From Seison nebaliae (Eukaryota; Rotifera; Pararotatoria; Seisonacea; Seisonidae), in the NCBI GenBank assembly GCA_023231475.1, contig JALJEE010002436.1:186001-250000 (forward strand): a stretch of 64,000 bases of DNA, given 5' to 3'. Position numbers and translations under genes: made by a program. This document shows, one piece after another, positions 24,543 through 36,645 of this stretch (its first letter is position 1; every line of letters begins with the position of its first letter). The notes beneath the pieces are model-generated. The model did no database searches. It was not told where the DNA came from and saw only the letters and a program-made list of their open reading frames with translations.

Positions 24543-25067
24543 ATGAATGATTTCGAAGAGAATCGACGAAGACCATCGTATACGGGAGAAAGTTTATACC
24601 AAACTCTCGGTGTAACAAAACTTGTAACATCAACTGAATTGAAACGAGCATATCATGCACGAGCACGTGAACATCATCCTGATAAGAATCCTGACAATGT
24701 AGCAGAATCAACACAAAAATTTCAAAGTATCAATAAAGCATATCACGTCTTGTCCAATCCAGAAAAGAGGAAATTTTATGATCGATATGGTTCTTTCGGT
24801 CTCAATTTATTGAGTGTTGTTGGTGAAGAGAATTTACCTGGACTCAAATTCCTATTGGGACCATGTTGTTCATGTATGATCATTCTTTGTGGTTTGCTCT
24901 CTTTATGCTATTGTTGTTGTTGCTGTTGTTTCTGTTGTGGGAAGTGTATTCCGAAAAATCCTCCTGATGATATGGAAACGGATCAGATAGTTACTGAACA
25001 ACCATCATCACATATGGCACCGGATAGACAACCAATTGCTTTATATGACGCACCACCACCAAATTAA
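24543..25067 (+). CDS. DNAJC5: cysteine string protein, DNAJC5 family
   Basis: A J-domain co-chaperone of synaptic and secretory vesicles that works with Hsc70 on SNARE proteins. The J domain occupies residues 17-80 (SLYQTLGVTKLVTSTELKR, HHPDKNP containing the HPD triad, VLSNPEKRKFYDRYG). It is followed by the linker YGSFGLNLLSVVGEEN and LPG, then a palmitoylated string: CCSCMIILCGLLSLC and a run of six Cys. The C-terminal tail is proline-rich (DAPPPN). Length 174 is close to the vertebrate 198. An N-terminal Ser (RRPSYTGESLY) may be the PKA site known in the family. The coding region is intronless here, whereas most animals split it, so a processed copy that replaced the original gene is possible. 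Confidence 0.95.
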   Translation: MNDFEENRRRPSYTGESLYQTLGVTKLVTSTELKRAYHARAREHHPDKNPDNVAESTQKFQSINKAYHVLSNPEKRKFYDRYGSFGLNLLSVVGEENLPGLKFLLGPCCSCMIILCGLLSLCYCCCCCCFCCGKCIPKNPPDDMETDQIVTEQPSSHMAPDRQPIALYDAPPPN

Positions 25068-25841
25068 ATTTCGATGTATCAATTCTTTAATTTCTACTTA
25101 TGATATCTCCGAAGTGATTTGATGAGATATGAACAAGAAAGAGAATCGACAAAAATTTGAAAAAAAAAAACATTATTTATAATCCAAAACAACAACGTTC
25201 CTCCCAAATTTTCATCGGGAATTTATTCAATTTTAATTTATCTATTTGTTACTTTCTAGATATTATTATCATTTGGTGATTCTCAAAAATAATTCTACAA
25301 ATTATGATTTTTATCTCGTCTATTCTCTTTCTTTCTCTCTCTCTTTTAGAATTCTTTTCCGCTCCAACAAACCATTTCTTATTCGTCTTTCAATTCCATC
25401 AACTTTCGGAAAATTAACTTCCGTTTGTATATAAGTTTCCGCCTCTTCCTAATATTTGTCTGAATGATCTGAAGTGATGGCAAGGGAGAGAGAGAGAGAG
25501 AGAGATTAATTTCTTGCTATTCTGTCAATTCGAATTAAAATATTTATTTTTGTGACAATGATCACACACTATTTCTCATTCATTTGTGAGTCTATATTTA
25601 TGATCAGTGAGTCTGTTTTCTTTTTCCATCAGATTATTCTTCTTTTCAATAAACAACTAATCGTTTTCTGATGTGATTCTCAATATTTTATTTTTACATT
25701 TGACGACGAACAACGACGATTAACTATGAAAATAATAAAATTAAGACTAAAAATAAAATGGAAATTTTTAAAATTATTTAAAATTTTCGACACGACCAAA
25801 TTAAAATTTTCTTGGTTTTACATACACATCTCTATCTAAAT
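25068..25841. other. intergenic, convergent 3' ends, short GA/CT repeats
   Basis: About 770 bases between the ends of the cysteine-string and sideroflexin genes. It contains a CT-rich tract near 25328-25346 and a (GA)n run at about 25488-25505. Otherwise 3' UTR-like AT-rich sequence. Confidence 0.55.
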
Positions 25842-26801
25842 TCACAGTCCTTTATTGAAGAAGACATGTTCGCTCTCTTTCATCTTCTCCAACTTCTTCT
25901 TCGATTGTTCTTCCAATTGAGATTTCTGGAGTGATGATCGTTGTGGAAATAGAGCACAACAGAGAGGAGTGGCGAAAATGAGGAAGAAACCACATAGACC
26001 AATTTGAATAGGAGATGATAAATAAGATTTATTTTTCATAAATTTTTGTTTTTCCAACAATTGCATGATAGCCGGCGTCATCGTCATTGATGGAATGGCC
26101 ATCGCAATTCTCGATACGACCACGGCTGTTATAGCTTTCTTAGCAGCCGCCGTTGATTCAATATCTAATTTCTCTCCTTTCTCTGTTGTTAATGGTAAGC
26201 CATTCTTCAATTCTAATTGTCTCATAAATGGAATATTCAAACAATTAGCTAATGCTACAGCACCAAATGGAACTAAACGAGACAACATTGGACGACCTTT
26301 CGCCAATCGTTGCAAACCAAGAGCTGATGTAGTAGCGGCAGTTGTAGCTAGAGCATAAGATTTCATGAGATCACTATTTGTTATATGTGCGTCACCTGCA
26401 CGATTCGTATAATTGACGATGGCATTAAACGACTGATTAATCCATTGCCAGAAAATGACGGTGGGAGTCGTTTTATAAAAAGTTAACATAAAACCAGTAA
26501 TGGTCATATTCATAGGAACTTGTGCCGACATACGTCCAATCAACATCATTTTCTCTCCAGTATCAGGATGGAAAGCGGAATCGACGATATATTTCGCCTT
26601 CCACAACTCGTCCAAATTGACGTCATTTAAACGATCATTTTGATAATCGTCCACCATTTTTTTCGCCGCATCAAGTTGTGCATTACTCTTCAAAATATTC
26701 AATGGATTTGTTGAAACGAAAAAATGTTTCGCTCTACCAAGATATGTCGATTGGTCCCATTTGGGTTTATGGAGATCAATTTTTTTTTGTATCTGCTCCA
26801 T
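25842..26801 (-). CDS. SFXN: sideroflexin, mitochondrial serine transporter family
   Basis: An inner mitochondrial membrane carrier of the SFXN1/SFXN3 group, which moves serine for one-carbon metabolism. Family motifs are present: IDLHKPKWDQSTYLGR, the near-invariant HPDTGEK, the stretch RMSAQVPMNMTITGFMLTFY, WQWINQSFNAIVNYTNR, and the C-terminal CGFFLIFATPLCCALFPQ. Four to five hydrophobic segments can be seen. I use ATG 26801 (MEQIQKK): an upstream in-frame codon at 26808-26810 is GTG, not ATG. This gives 319 residues, against 322 in human SFXN1. No intron in the coding region. Sideroflexins have no cleavable presequence, consistent with this N-terminus. The C-terminus has an added Lys/Glu-rich tail. 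Confidence 0.95.
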   Translation of the reverse strand: MEQIQKKIDLHKPKWDQSTYLGRAKHFFVSTNPLNILKSNAQLDAAKKMVDDYQNDRLNDVNLDELWKAKYIVDSAFHPDTGEKMMLIGRMSAQVPMNMTITGFMLTFYKTTPTVIFWQWINQSFNAIVNYTNRAGDAHITNSDLMKSYALATTAATTSALGLQRLAKGRPMLSRLVPFGAVALANCLNIPFMRQLELKNGLPLTTEKGEKLDIESTAAAKKAITAVVVSRIAMAIPSMTMTPAIMQLLEKQKFMKNKSYLSSPIQIGLCGFFLIFATPLCCALFPQRSSLQKSQLEEQSKKKLEKMKESEHVFFNKGL

Positions 26802-26810
26802 CGAAAACAC

Positions 26811-27175
26811 TTGTCGTCGTACGAGTTATCTAATGAAATAACATGAAATGTATAAACATAAGCCTAACATTCAAATAAAATATTACGTCAAATTATGTAA
26901 TATTTAAAAATATTCTCTCACACAATATTTTGAAGAAAAATCACAGGAAAATTAATTATCTTTCTATTTATCGCATGTCAATTGGGATGGGTGGAAATTG
27001 TATGTGAATGATAAGTAGAGAGAATTTAAGTTTTATTTTTTAAATTTTATCTAAATCGATATAATCTTATCATATAGTCAACAAATTAGCAGCAGTTACA
27101 ATTATTTCCACTTCAATTTATTGGAAGTAAATAAGAAAAGAAATATATTTTAAAGGAAAACACAAATTTCTTCAT
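26811..27175. other. intergenic
   Basis: About 370 bases holding the sideroflexin promoter and the RpS23 3' UTR. No other feature. Confidence 0.5.
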
Positions 27176-27754
<579 letters not shown>

Positions 27755-28028
27755 TTTTATCGATTAGAAGATATGATATTAAATTTTTTCACGTTACTCT
27801 TGTTGTTGTTTCTACTGAGCTTGTTATTCCAATTTCATAATTATTCAAATAAAATTATCTACTTCAATATTTTACACTGTTTTTTCTCATTTTAACAATC
27901 AATTAAAGCCACTTACTTATCTGGAAGGTTTTTTTTCTAAGGAGTTTGGATATTTCGATTTTTAGTTAATAAGAAACATAAACATTGGAATGAAACAATT
28001 TTGTTAAAACTTAAAAATTAAAGTTTAA
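27755..28028. other. short intergenic gap
   Basis: RpS23 promoter region; pyrimidine-rich stretch near 27880-27900 and a T run at 27930-27937. A TOP-type leader is plausible but not located. Confidence 0.35.
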
Positions 28029-29637
28029 TTAATAATTTTTTAAACTTTGAACAAATTTTAAAAAATCATTAAAATTAGGACGGTTGAAATTATTTGACAT
28101 TATACATTTCCCGCAGAACTCTTTAATTTGTGGTTCCGTTACCTGGTCAATAGGATAAAGGATATTATTTGACAAAATCTCAAAATTTCTCATTAAAAGT
28201 TGTTGAATTTGAAAGAAATTTAAACTTTTTCTCCAATCACCAAAGAACAATCATTCTCCAAAGGCAATTTCCCATTTACTAATTCCATTAGAATAATGGC
28301 CAAACTGAATGATAATGATTTCTCTTTATTCCAACATTCTTCTCCCTTCACTTCTTCTGCTGATATGTAGATGGGATGAGGATAAATCAATTTTTCTTCA
28401 TCGTTACGAATACAACTCCATACACTAATTTTACTTTCCAGAAATTTATTTAATAATATAGAATGTGGTGTGAGAGTCAGTTGATTGAATAGAATTGGTG
28501 ATAAATTGTCTCTCAGATGCATCAATCCATTAATTAATCGTTCCATCACTATTCTGATAAATTTGTTTGTCAATCGTTCTCCATCTATTAATAAATAACT
28601 GGAAATTAAATTCGATTTAGTCAACTAACTAATTTCTTTATATAAATAATTATGAAGTGTCTTTGTCAATTTGATGTGAGTGAATAAAAGGAAATCGGGA
28701 GATAAAGAAGCGAAATAAATTGGAGCAATGTTATTTGAATTCAGCAGTCGTAATTGTTTCAAATTTTCAATTATTTTGTTAGAATTCACTGCGTCAATCA
28801 TATTATGATGATATCGTTTCGCTATTCCTAAATTTGTATACCAAATCTGAAAAGAGAACTTTTTCAAAAAATTAAATTATTAATTTTAACTTCTCCGTCT
28901 GGTTGATGTGAAAGGAATTTAATAAATTGGACGAACGATGACGATATAAGTTGAGTTTTTGATGAGATTTGAAGATTGTTAAACAGATTAACAGATTCAT
29001 CATCACTTTCCACAAAGCTTTTGAGTAAAGTGTCGGACTGATTTTGAAGAGAAATTTTCGAAGAAAATGATTCGATTAATTTACGTAATTCATTATTCAT
29101 CGGAATATCCGTCGGAGCAATTCCATTCGCGTGTTTCTCGAGTAGAAGTTTTGCAGCCTCATAATTTCCATTAAAAATCGCGTAATGTAGTGGAGTGATG
29201 TTTTGGAGGTTCGATATATTGACGTCAAAGTGGACATAATTCAAACACTGCCACACAAAATGTTTATGAGAAAAGATTCGAATTTCTGATGAAGGACTAA
29301 CATTTTTTAAAAGTTCTATATTTTTCACTTTAGCAGCTTCGTGGATGACAGAGTTGCCCACTGGAAAGAAATTTTTAAGAATGAAATTGAATATAATTAA
29401 CAGATATTTGTAGGCAGACAAGAACTGCCTCTCGACAAAAGACATTTGACGGATTTCAACGATTCATATCGAACTGCCAAATGTAGTAAGGTGTCTCGGG
29501 ACGGGTTACTAAATGGGAAGATCAATATTAGTTTGAAATCAGTTCGAATATAACCAGTAGTTGATGTTATTGTCCACATTCGTCAACCATTCGTCTAGGG
29601 AATCGGATTTGATGATTTCTATGATTTTTCTCTCCAT
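28029..29637 (-). CDS. highly divergent ILK-like ankyrin-repeat pseudokinase
   Basis: The protein starts MERKIIEIIKSDSLDEWL (ATG 29637). It continues through two to three ankyrin-type repeats (DTLLHLAVRYESLKSVKCLL; NSVIHEAAKVKNIELLKNV; ITPLHYAIFNGNYEAAKLLLEK), then a linker, then a protein-kinase-like C-terminal half. The order and spacing match integrin-linked kinase, which links integrins to actin through PINCH and parvin. Kinase half: GIAKRYHHN may be the beta-3 Lys region. HPIYISAEEV replaces the APE segment, SLAIILMELVNGKLP matches the 'F..LLWEL..R..P' helix, and FNRPNFNDFLKFVQSL matches the final 'RP.F' helix. No HRD or DFG motif is visible, so it should be catalytically dead, as ILK is. 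Four to five short introns. Sequence identity to ILK looks very low, so a lineage-specific paralogue is possible. Confidence 0.6.
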
Positions 29638-32600
29638 TTAATTGTACATCATTCCGTCGCTCGTGGAAACACACTCTAATAGAGAAGCTCATTGATTTAG
29701 TTGTAATCAAGAATATATGGCTCATTAACAAGTTTCATTAAGTCATAAAACTAATTCGGACACCATGGTATATGGCATCGAATGGCAGGAGAGTTCAATC
29801 TTTAATTTGATCCTTCAGAAGAATGTTGGATTGTCGTCACGCACTTCATACATTAGTTAAAATTGGGAACATGTCTCAATCAGTTGTTCCACCTTTCGGA
29901 ATTTAATTCTAGTTTTCCTCATTCGACGATGTACTTCCTTCGTATAGAAGATGATTGACAAGTGAATGACAGTTTTCTTCTATGATTTGCAGCCATTCCC
30001 AAATAAATTGACAAACTACATCATTTTTTATGCTAATCTACTTTCCTTTTTTACGGTGATATATCAGAGGTTAATCATGCATATTGTATGCAGGAAGGAA
30101 TGCATACATTCCTGCCAAATTAGATAAATACAACTTTCTCTCATTAATTAGAGAAACAGTTGACTGAATTGTTTCCCAAATTGTATGATTCATTTTTATG
30201 TGATACGAAATGATGTGAAGAGAAGGTCATTTTTTATTTTTCAAATTTATTGTTGTTCGTGTTCTCAATTGCGGTTCAGGTCGTTGTTCAAATCAGAAAT
30301 ATTCAATGGAAAGTATAGGATATTGATTAACATTCAGTTCAGGACAGAATTATGAAGAAGAATTTGTTAGATTTTATTTATTCTTATCGACCAATAATTG
30401 ATGTTAATTCGTATTTGGGATAATGAACGACAGAAATGAGAAATATGTGGAAGGTAGTGATGACTTAACACGATTGATGGCGATTGTCGACGTACCCTAG
30501 AGAATTAGTTTGTAGGACGGCCTTGGTCTTAGAAGTTTACTTATCTTTCGTTGTTCATCGACTGTCGACATATAGACGATTCACACAGTCATCAGTTACA
30601 TAGTGGCATGATGCCGTGCGAAACGATTACTATCATGTAGTAGAAGTCCGTCGTCATTTCGCTTCCAGATACGAAGACAACAGAATCAATTGTTGGAAGC
30701 ACTGTGTGGCAATTTATTATGTTTTAACGACTCACTTCGATTAGAGTTGATGAGAATTAAGGAATCAAGATGAACTCCATGATATATTATATTCCATTTA
30801 CGTCATTTTAGAATAATATTCCATCAGAAATTCCTTTCATAATTCATCTTCCTTCATCTCTTCTGTCCATTCGAGATAAGGGAAATTGAATTAAGAGAAA
30901 TAAGTCTTCTATTGCTGTTGTAGCTGGATATTTTTCTGTTTTCTTTCCTTCCCGAAGACCTTCGATGTTATCCCCCCATAATGTATGTCGATATAATGCA
31001 GTTCCGAATTGAATTTCTTCCAACAAATTTATTTATCTTTATTTATAAGTAAAAGACGTACATTGACGCCAACCGTCCTGCTTCTCTTCTGCCCATGTCT
31101 TCTTCTGTCTGTCTATCTGTGTACGTGAATTAGTAGTCTATCGAAAGAAGATAATGAACAAGAGACGAACATTGTCTCATTTTTCCTAGAGGACAGTATC
31201 GAATCACAATTTCTTCTTACTATTTACCTGGATATCATTTAATTTTTATTCTCTCATTTCCATTCTTTTATTACTTCATTCCGTCCGATGGCCATCACTC
31301 CGTTCTCGTCAACTTGTTCTTACTCGATTTCTTACCTTTCCCCTTCCAAAGAACGAGTAACTCACTTTCATTCCAATTTGCCTCTCCCGAACTACTAACA
31401 TCTTCCTCCAGTTCCAATCTTTCTCTTCCTTTCGATGTCGAATAAGTTTGTTATTCTACTATTGAAATTAGAATTTTTCGTAATTAATACAAATGATCAT
31501 CAACTCACTCTGGAGTAATGTTAGAGATTTGTATTCTGATATATATCTTCCATAAACTCAAAGATTAATTTTGTAAATGGTAAAATTAAAGTTTAGTCCA
31601 TAATTGGTTAGTCCGGAGGATGTGAAGGGATTGGTGAAGGTAGTTAGTTGTAAGTTCGTTCGATTGGTGAGTTAATGAAGAAGATTTTGGATGTAAACCT
31701 TCTCAATTAGGAGGACCTGCTTGAGGTGCAATTAGCTTCTCCCTTTTGGCTAATCTCTCCATGTGCATTGGAGAATATAGGATTTGACTAATCGTTTAGA
31801 TGAAATTATTTCAATATCAGTTGTCATGTACAAGGAGAAGATATAGGGAAGAAATAAATGTACTTACGTAGCGCGACGACAATCGTTTGTGCATATTTCA
31901 ATAAATTTTAACTTATAAAAATTATTTAGCAAATCCATTCTCATATCTCTCATATGTTGTCTGAATGTATGAATGATGTGTGTTGTGTGTATGTGTGTGT
32001 GTGCTTATATGTCCATGAGAGGAGGAAGAAGGAATGATAACAAACATTAGGAAAGTTAAAGAGAGTTAAATTTTAATTTATTTCTTCGGCTATGTTATAG
32101 GATAAGAAATGAAATAAGTAAGTGAATGGCTCGTCGGTGGACCTGTTGCAATGACTGCAGATCGTTAGCGATTTCCAAAGAAAGATAAATAAATAATTGG
32201 ACATTCTTACCTATAAAACTACCTCTATTTCTCATTTCGTACTTACTCCCATATTGTTTTGAGAGTTACGATAAATTTTCATCCGTCCATTCTCCTATCT
32301 CCACAAACGAATATTTCTCATTCATCTAATCAAATTCTTTCCATTCTCGTTTGTTTCCTCGACAACCTCGTGGCCGAGACAATTCTTTTATTTTATTTTC
32401 CTAATAATTGTCAAGTAAAATCTTTCTAATACTCTCCAATACGATTAATTGCCGAGAGGTTCTGTTGACTGGAACTCCAATATAAAGTTCTCCTGATAAT
32501 ATTTGGGAGTATTTGCTAGATGGGATAATTATGCACATCTGCGTCCAACAAAGTGTAACATTAACACATGTATGATTTGATGTGTGCGATTTGTGAAAGG

Positions 32601-33863
32601 CACTCCTTTAAATTTCCATCAATTCCATGAATGATGGAAATAGATTTTGTTTTATTATTTCGATCTTCAACTTCTTCCTAACGAACTTGAGTTGCTTCAG
32701 TTAATTTTGTTGAAAGAATGTTTCGAATTGGCAGTCAACCTTAATTTGATGTAAATTAAATACTTTCCACGTGAACCTGAATACTTGTCAATGTTCGTGT
32801 ATGTGAGTGAAGTGAATTAATTAAAAATGAAGTGACATATATGTCGTCTACCGTACAAGGATAAGAAAGGCACACGACATAAAGATGGTGAAGAGGCAGG
32901 AAATGAAGATTTCCCTATTGTTTACACATACCACACATAGACAAATGTGCATAACAATATTTTGTTCTTTATTTCGATGATGGCAGAAAAGAAGAAGACT
33001 ACTCTGTTCAATAATATGATGGTTCTCCTCCTTCTACATCCTCCAAACCAACTTTACATAAGAACATGTCAGAGAATGTTTGAATCTTCTTCCTTTCTCC
33101 TCCTCCCCATCTCTCACTCATTTGTGTTGAGAGGATGCACGTACCATATCTACCCGTGTGCATTCTATACCATACTGGAATATGTTCCATATGAAGATAA
33201 ATTCTGAGAGAAATGTTTAACATTTCTCAATAACCAACAGCGAACATGGTACGTGTGAGGATACGGCCATCATTCGTACTTGTGTAGAAGGACGATATTA
33301 CATATCGACACTATTTGCTTAATTCAAACAAAACGACACATATACAACGACTACATAGTGACATAAACAGACATCGTCCGAATGTAGCCAGAAAATAAAT
33401 TACGTTATAAATTAATTCTCCTCGATTGATCCACATGTAGAGCATATGTATGTAGTCGATGGAGTATAGAGAGTGACTGTTGGCTTTCTACAGAGACCAG
33501 AATGTCCATTATTCATTAATATCACTCAATTCTCTTATTTTATGAGTTTTCTATGTGAACCATATCTGCTTAATTTGATTTATTTCTCCGGAAATCATCA
33601 ACACCTTACACTGAACATTGTCACCAAAAGACATCCAAATGTCCTTCTCATCCCTCCCAACTCTTTGTTACCGGAATTCATTTATTGGAACCCAATTAAT
33701 CATTCTACTATACTAATTTCAAATTAAATTAGATCTCTTTATTTACCATCAAAGTTTATTTGTTCAAATTGAAATTTAAATAAATTCCTTGATTACCATT
33801 CAATCATTCCTCATTTGTATCGCCATTTTCGAGAACATATGATTTCTTTGTAATCGTTGCCGA
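29638..33863. other. 4.2-kb gene-free region upstream of SHOC2
   Basis: The longest stretch without a credible gene. Open frames of 60-86 codons occur but have no domain, signal or splice logic. It should include the promoters of the divergently transcribed ILK-like gene and SHOC2. It contains a short TG-rich tract near 31980-32005 and scattered CpG-richer patches (30480-30640). No transposon, tRNA or long repeat recognised. Small ncRNAs cannot be excluded. Confidence 0.6.
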
Positions 33864-36381
33864 ATGGCAGGTAAGAATCTTTACAAATATTTGAAGGATT
33901 CATCAGATAATGAACCGCAAATCGAACTGAACAAACAACCAGCAGATGGACAACGTTCAAAAAGTTTCTATGATCAATCACCAGCTTTAACGACGACTAC
34001 TAAAGAAACGAATGATAGTTATCGTTTTTATCGACACAAATTCCCTCTGAACGAAATCAAACAAACATCTACCTCATTGGAAGATGATGATAACCCAACA
34101 ACATTATATGACTCAACTTATAATTTCTCTCATGATAAATCGACTCCGCAGCCACCTGTCTCTAACACTTCATATTCTGCCACATCATCACCTGTAGCGA
34201 CGTCGAGGAATCAACGCAGTTCCTTCGCCACCACCACCACCACAACTTCGTCATCAGGAGGAACTCATCGTTCTTCCCGATCTAAAGATAGTGTCGTTCA
34301 AATTAAATTACCCGGACAATCAAAAGTCAAACCAATAAAACCGAACGTTCGTCCAAGTCGATCAGAAGTTGTTAATAATTTTTTCTATAAACATTTTATA
34401 ACTAAATATAATTTAAAAATTTTTTCGTTTCGATTTCAGAATGTTGAACAGAAGATTCATGAAAAGAAAGCGACGAACATTAAGTGTTTGGATCTTTCGA
34501 AGTCACTCATCAATTCAATTCCTTCCTCCATCAAAGAACTCTCAACTCTAACCGAATTGTACCTCTACGGGAATCGGCTTACCATTTTGCCCGACGAAAT
34601 TGGTAGTCATCTCTTAAAATTGCAGATACTTCACTTGAGTGAAAACTCGTTAACCAGTCTCCCTGAATCCATTGCCAATTTGACTGATTTAAAATTACTT
34701 GATCTACGTCACAACAAATTCTTAATGGTTTCATTTCCATCATTATCCTGATCTTTATACATTTCTCCAGATTCCAGAATGTGTATTTGCGTTGCACAAT
34801 TTACAAAGTCTTTTCTTCCGTTTCAACCGTTTGAGAGAAGTGTCGTCGCGTATCGGTGAATTGAAGCAATTAACTGTGTTAAATTTACGAGAGAATAAAA
34901 TTACAAATTTACCAAACGAAATTGGTCAACTCACCATGCTATCCACATTAGACGTGTCCAATAATCATTTGGCATATCTCCCAGACAGTTTCCTTTGACA
35001 TTTCACATTATTCTTCTAATTTATTTAAAACTTTTATTTCAATTTCAGCAATTGGCAATTGTGTCTTGTTGAAATGGTTGAATTTGCAGTATAACGATCT
35101 TAATGAACTGCCTAACACGATTGGACATTTGACGATGTTAACGAGATTGGGACTGAAATATAATCAATTGAAACAAATGCCTGCGGCTCTTATTAAATGT
35201 GTCCGATTAAATGAGTTCAATATCGAAGGAAATGACGTCAAACATCTTGCTGTGAGTATTTCATCTCTAACTTATTATAATAAAGAAAATTATAGCCGGA
35301 ATTGTTCGTTGCATTGAACCGTCTATCAACCATTTCGCTGGCGAGAAATAGATTTGTTGATTTTCCTCGTGGCGGACCACAACAATTTCATTCAGTACAA
35401 GTTTGTCTAAATTTAAAGTCGTTACTTATTTTTAAATAATTATCGATTGATAGATGATCAATTTCGAGCATAATCAGATAAAAGAAATTCCACCTAAAGT
35501 TTTCTTAGAAGCGAAATACGTAAGTAAGTTCAACATGAAAGAAAATCAAATTTCTATGTTACCACCCGGTTACTTTTTTGCTAAAATTCTTTTAAAAGTA
35601 ATTCGCTCTTCGAAATAGATTTCGGTACATGGACAAGTTTAACTGAATTCAATTTAAGTACAAATCTTCTGTCGACTTTGCCACCGGAAATTAACCGTCT
35701 CCAAAATTTGGAAGTGCTCATTCTAGGCAATAATATGTTGAAAGTGCAACTTTCTTTTCTATTTCCTTTATTATATTAAATGTCTCATAGACAATACCAT
35801 CAACAATCGGAATGTTATCTAAATTAAAACGATTGGAATTGGAAGAGAATAAATTGACAACTCTACCGGACGAAATCGGCAAATTAGGAGAATTACGAGA
35901 GTTAAATTTAGCATCTAACACTCTTTCAGCATTACCAAGAAATATTGGGTTACTTTTTCTTTTTTCTTTACGAAATTCTTTAACGGAAAAATTATTTAGA
36001 TGTCTCACTAACTTAACGATTTTACATGCTGGAGAAAATAATTTAGTGACTTTACCAGAAGAAATTGGTTCGATGATTTTATAATAATTTTTTTTAAATT
36101 TTCGGATTCAATAGGTACGATGGAGAATTTGGAAACATTATACATTAACGACAATCCCCAACTGGATAATCTTCCATATGAATTGGCTCTCTGTAGTAAA
36201 TTGCAGATAATGTCGATAGAGAATTGTCCTCTTCGTTGTCTGCCGGTAGACATCGTGTCCGGTGGCCCTTCCTACGTCATACAAGTTCATATTATCATTT
36301 AAGCTTATTTAAAATTTTTTAAATTTCTTTCTTTTTTAGTTTTTACGAGTTCAACGTACTCCGATGTATAGTTCCATCTGA
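33864..36381 (+). CDS. SHOC2: leucine-rich-repeat scaffold SHOC2/Sur-8
   Basis: A Ras-pathway scaffold that, in other animals, joins MRAS and PP1 into the phosphatase that activates RAF. After a Ser/Thr-rich N-terminal region of about 160 residues containing [12 protein letters not shown], the frame becomes about 18-20 leucine-rich repeats. Examples: [76 protein letters not shown] and [17 protein letters not shown]. Repeat order follows SHOC2, including the atypical [22 protein letters not shown] near the end and the final tail [12 protein letters not shown], stop at 36381. About ten exons with introns of 45-65 nt; exon 1 ends at RSEV (34359). The N-terminal tail is longer than in human (about 85 residues before the repeats) and poorly conserved; ATG 33864 is the first in-frame start. 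Confidence 0.93.
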
Positions 36382-36645
36382 GAGAGATTGTTAAAAGAGA
36401 CACGTCATCCGGTTCAACATGTTTTCTGTTCTATTTCAACAACAACAACAACAACAAAATTTTAATTCTTATTTTGACATTTGTTCCATTGTACAAAACT
36501 CAATAAACTATTTCATTTTGAAGAATATTCTTTTAATTTCTACAAAAAAGAATTAGAGAAATGACTGTGAAATATTGAAGCGTCTTCCACAGCGACAATT
36601 GTCTTTTGAATGAAACACAATAGCTTCTAAAATCGATGTGATTCT
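36382..36645. other. convergent 3' end gap
   Basis: Shared 3' region of SHOC2 and PDK with an AATAAA at about 36500 for the plus strand and a (CAA)n stretch at 36438-36455. Confidence 0.5.

Noticed and set aside
26802-26810. Upstream in-frame start for sideroflexin
   Set aside because: The codon is GTG, not ATG; ATG 26801 matches the family length.
33473-33727. 84-codon plus-strand ORF upstream of SHOC2
   Set aside because: No domain or signal and no in-frame splice to SHOC2; more likely chance or leader sequence.
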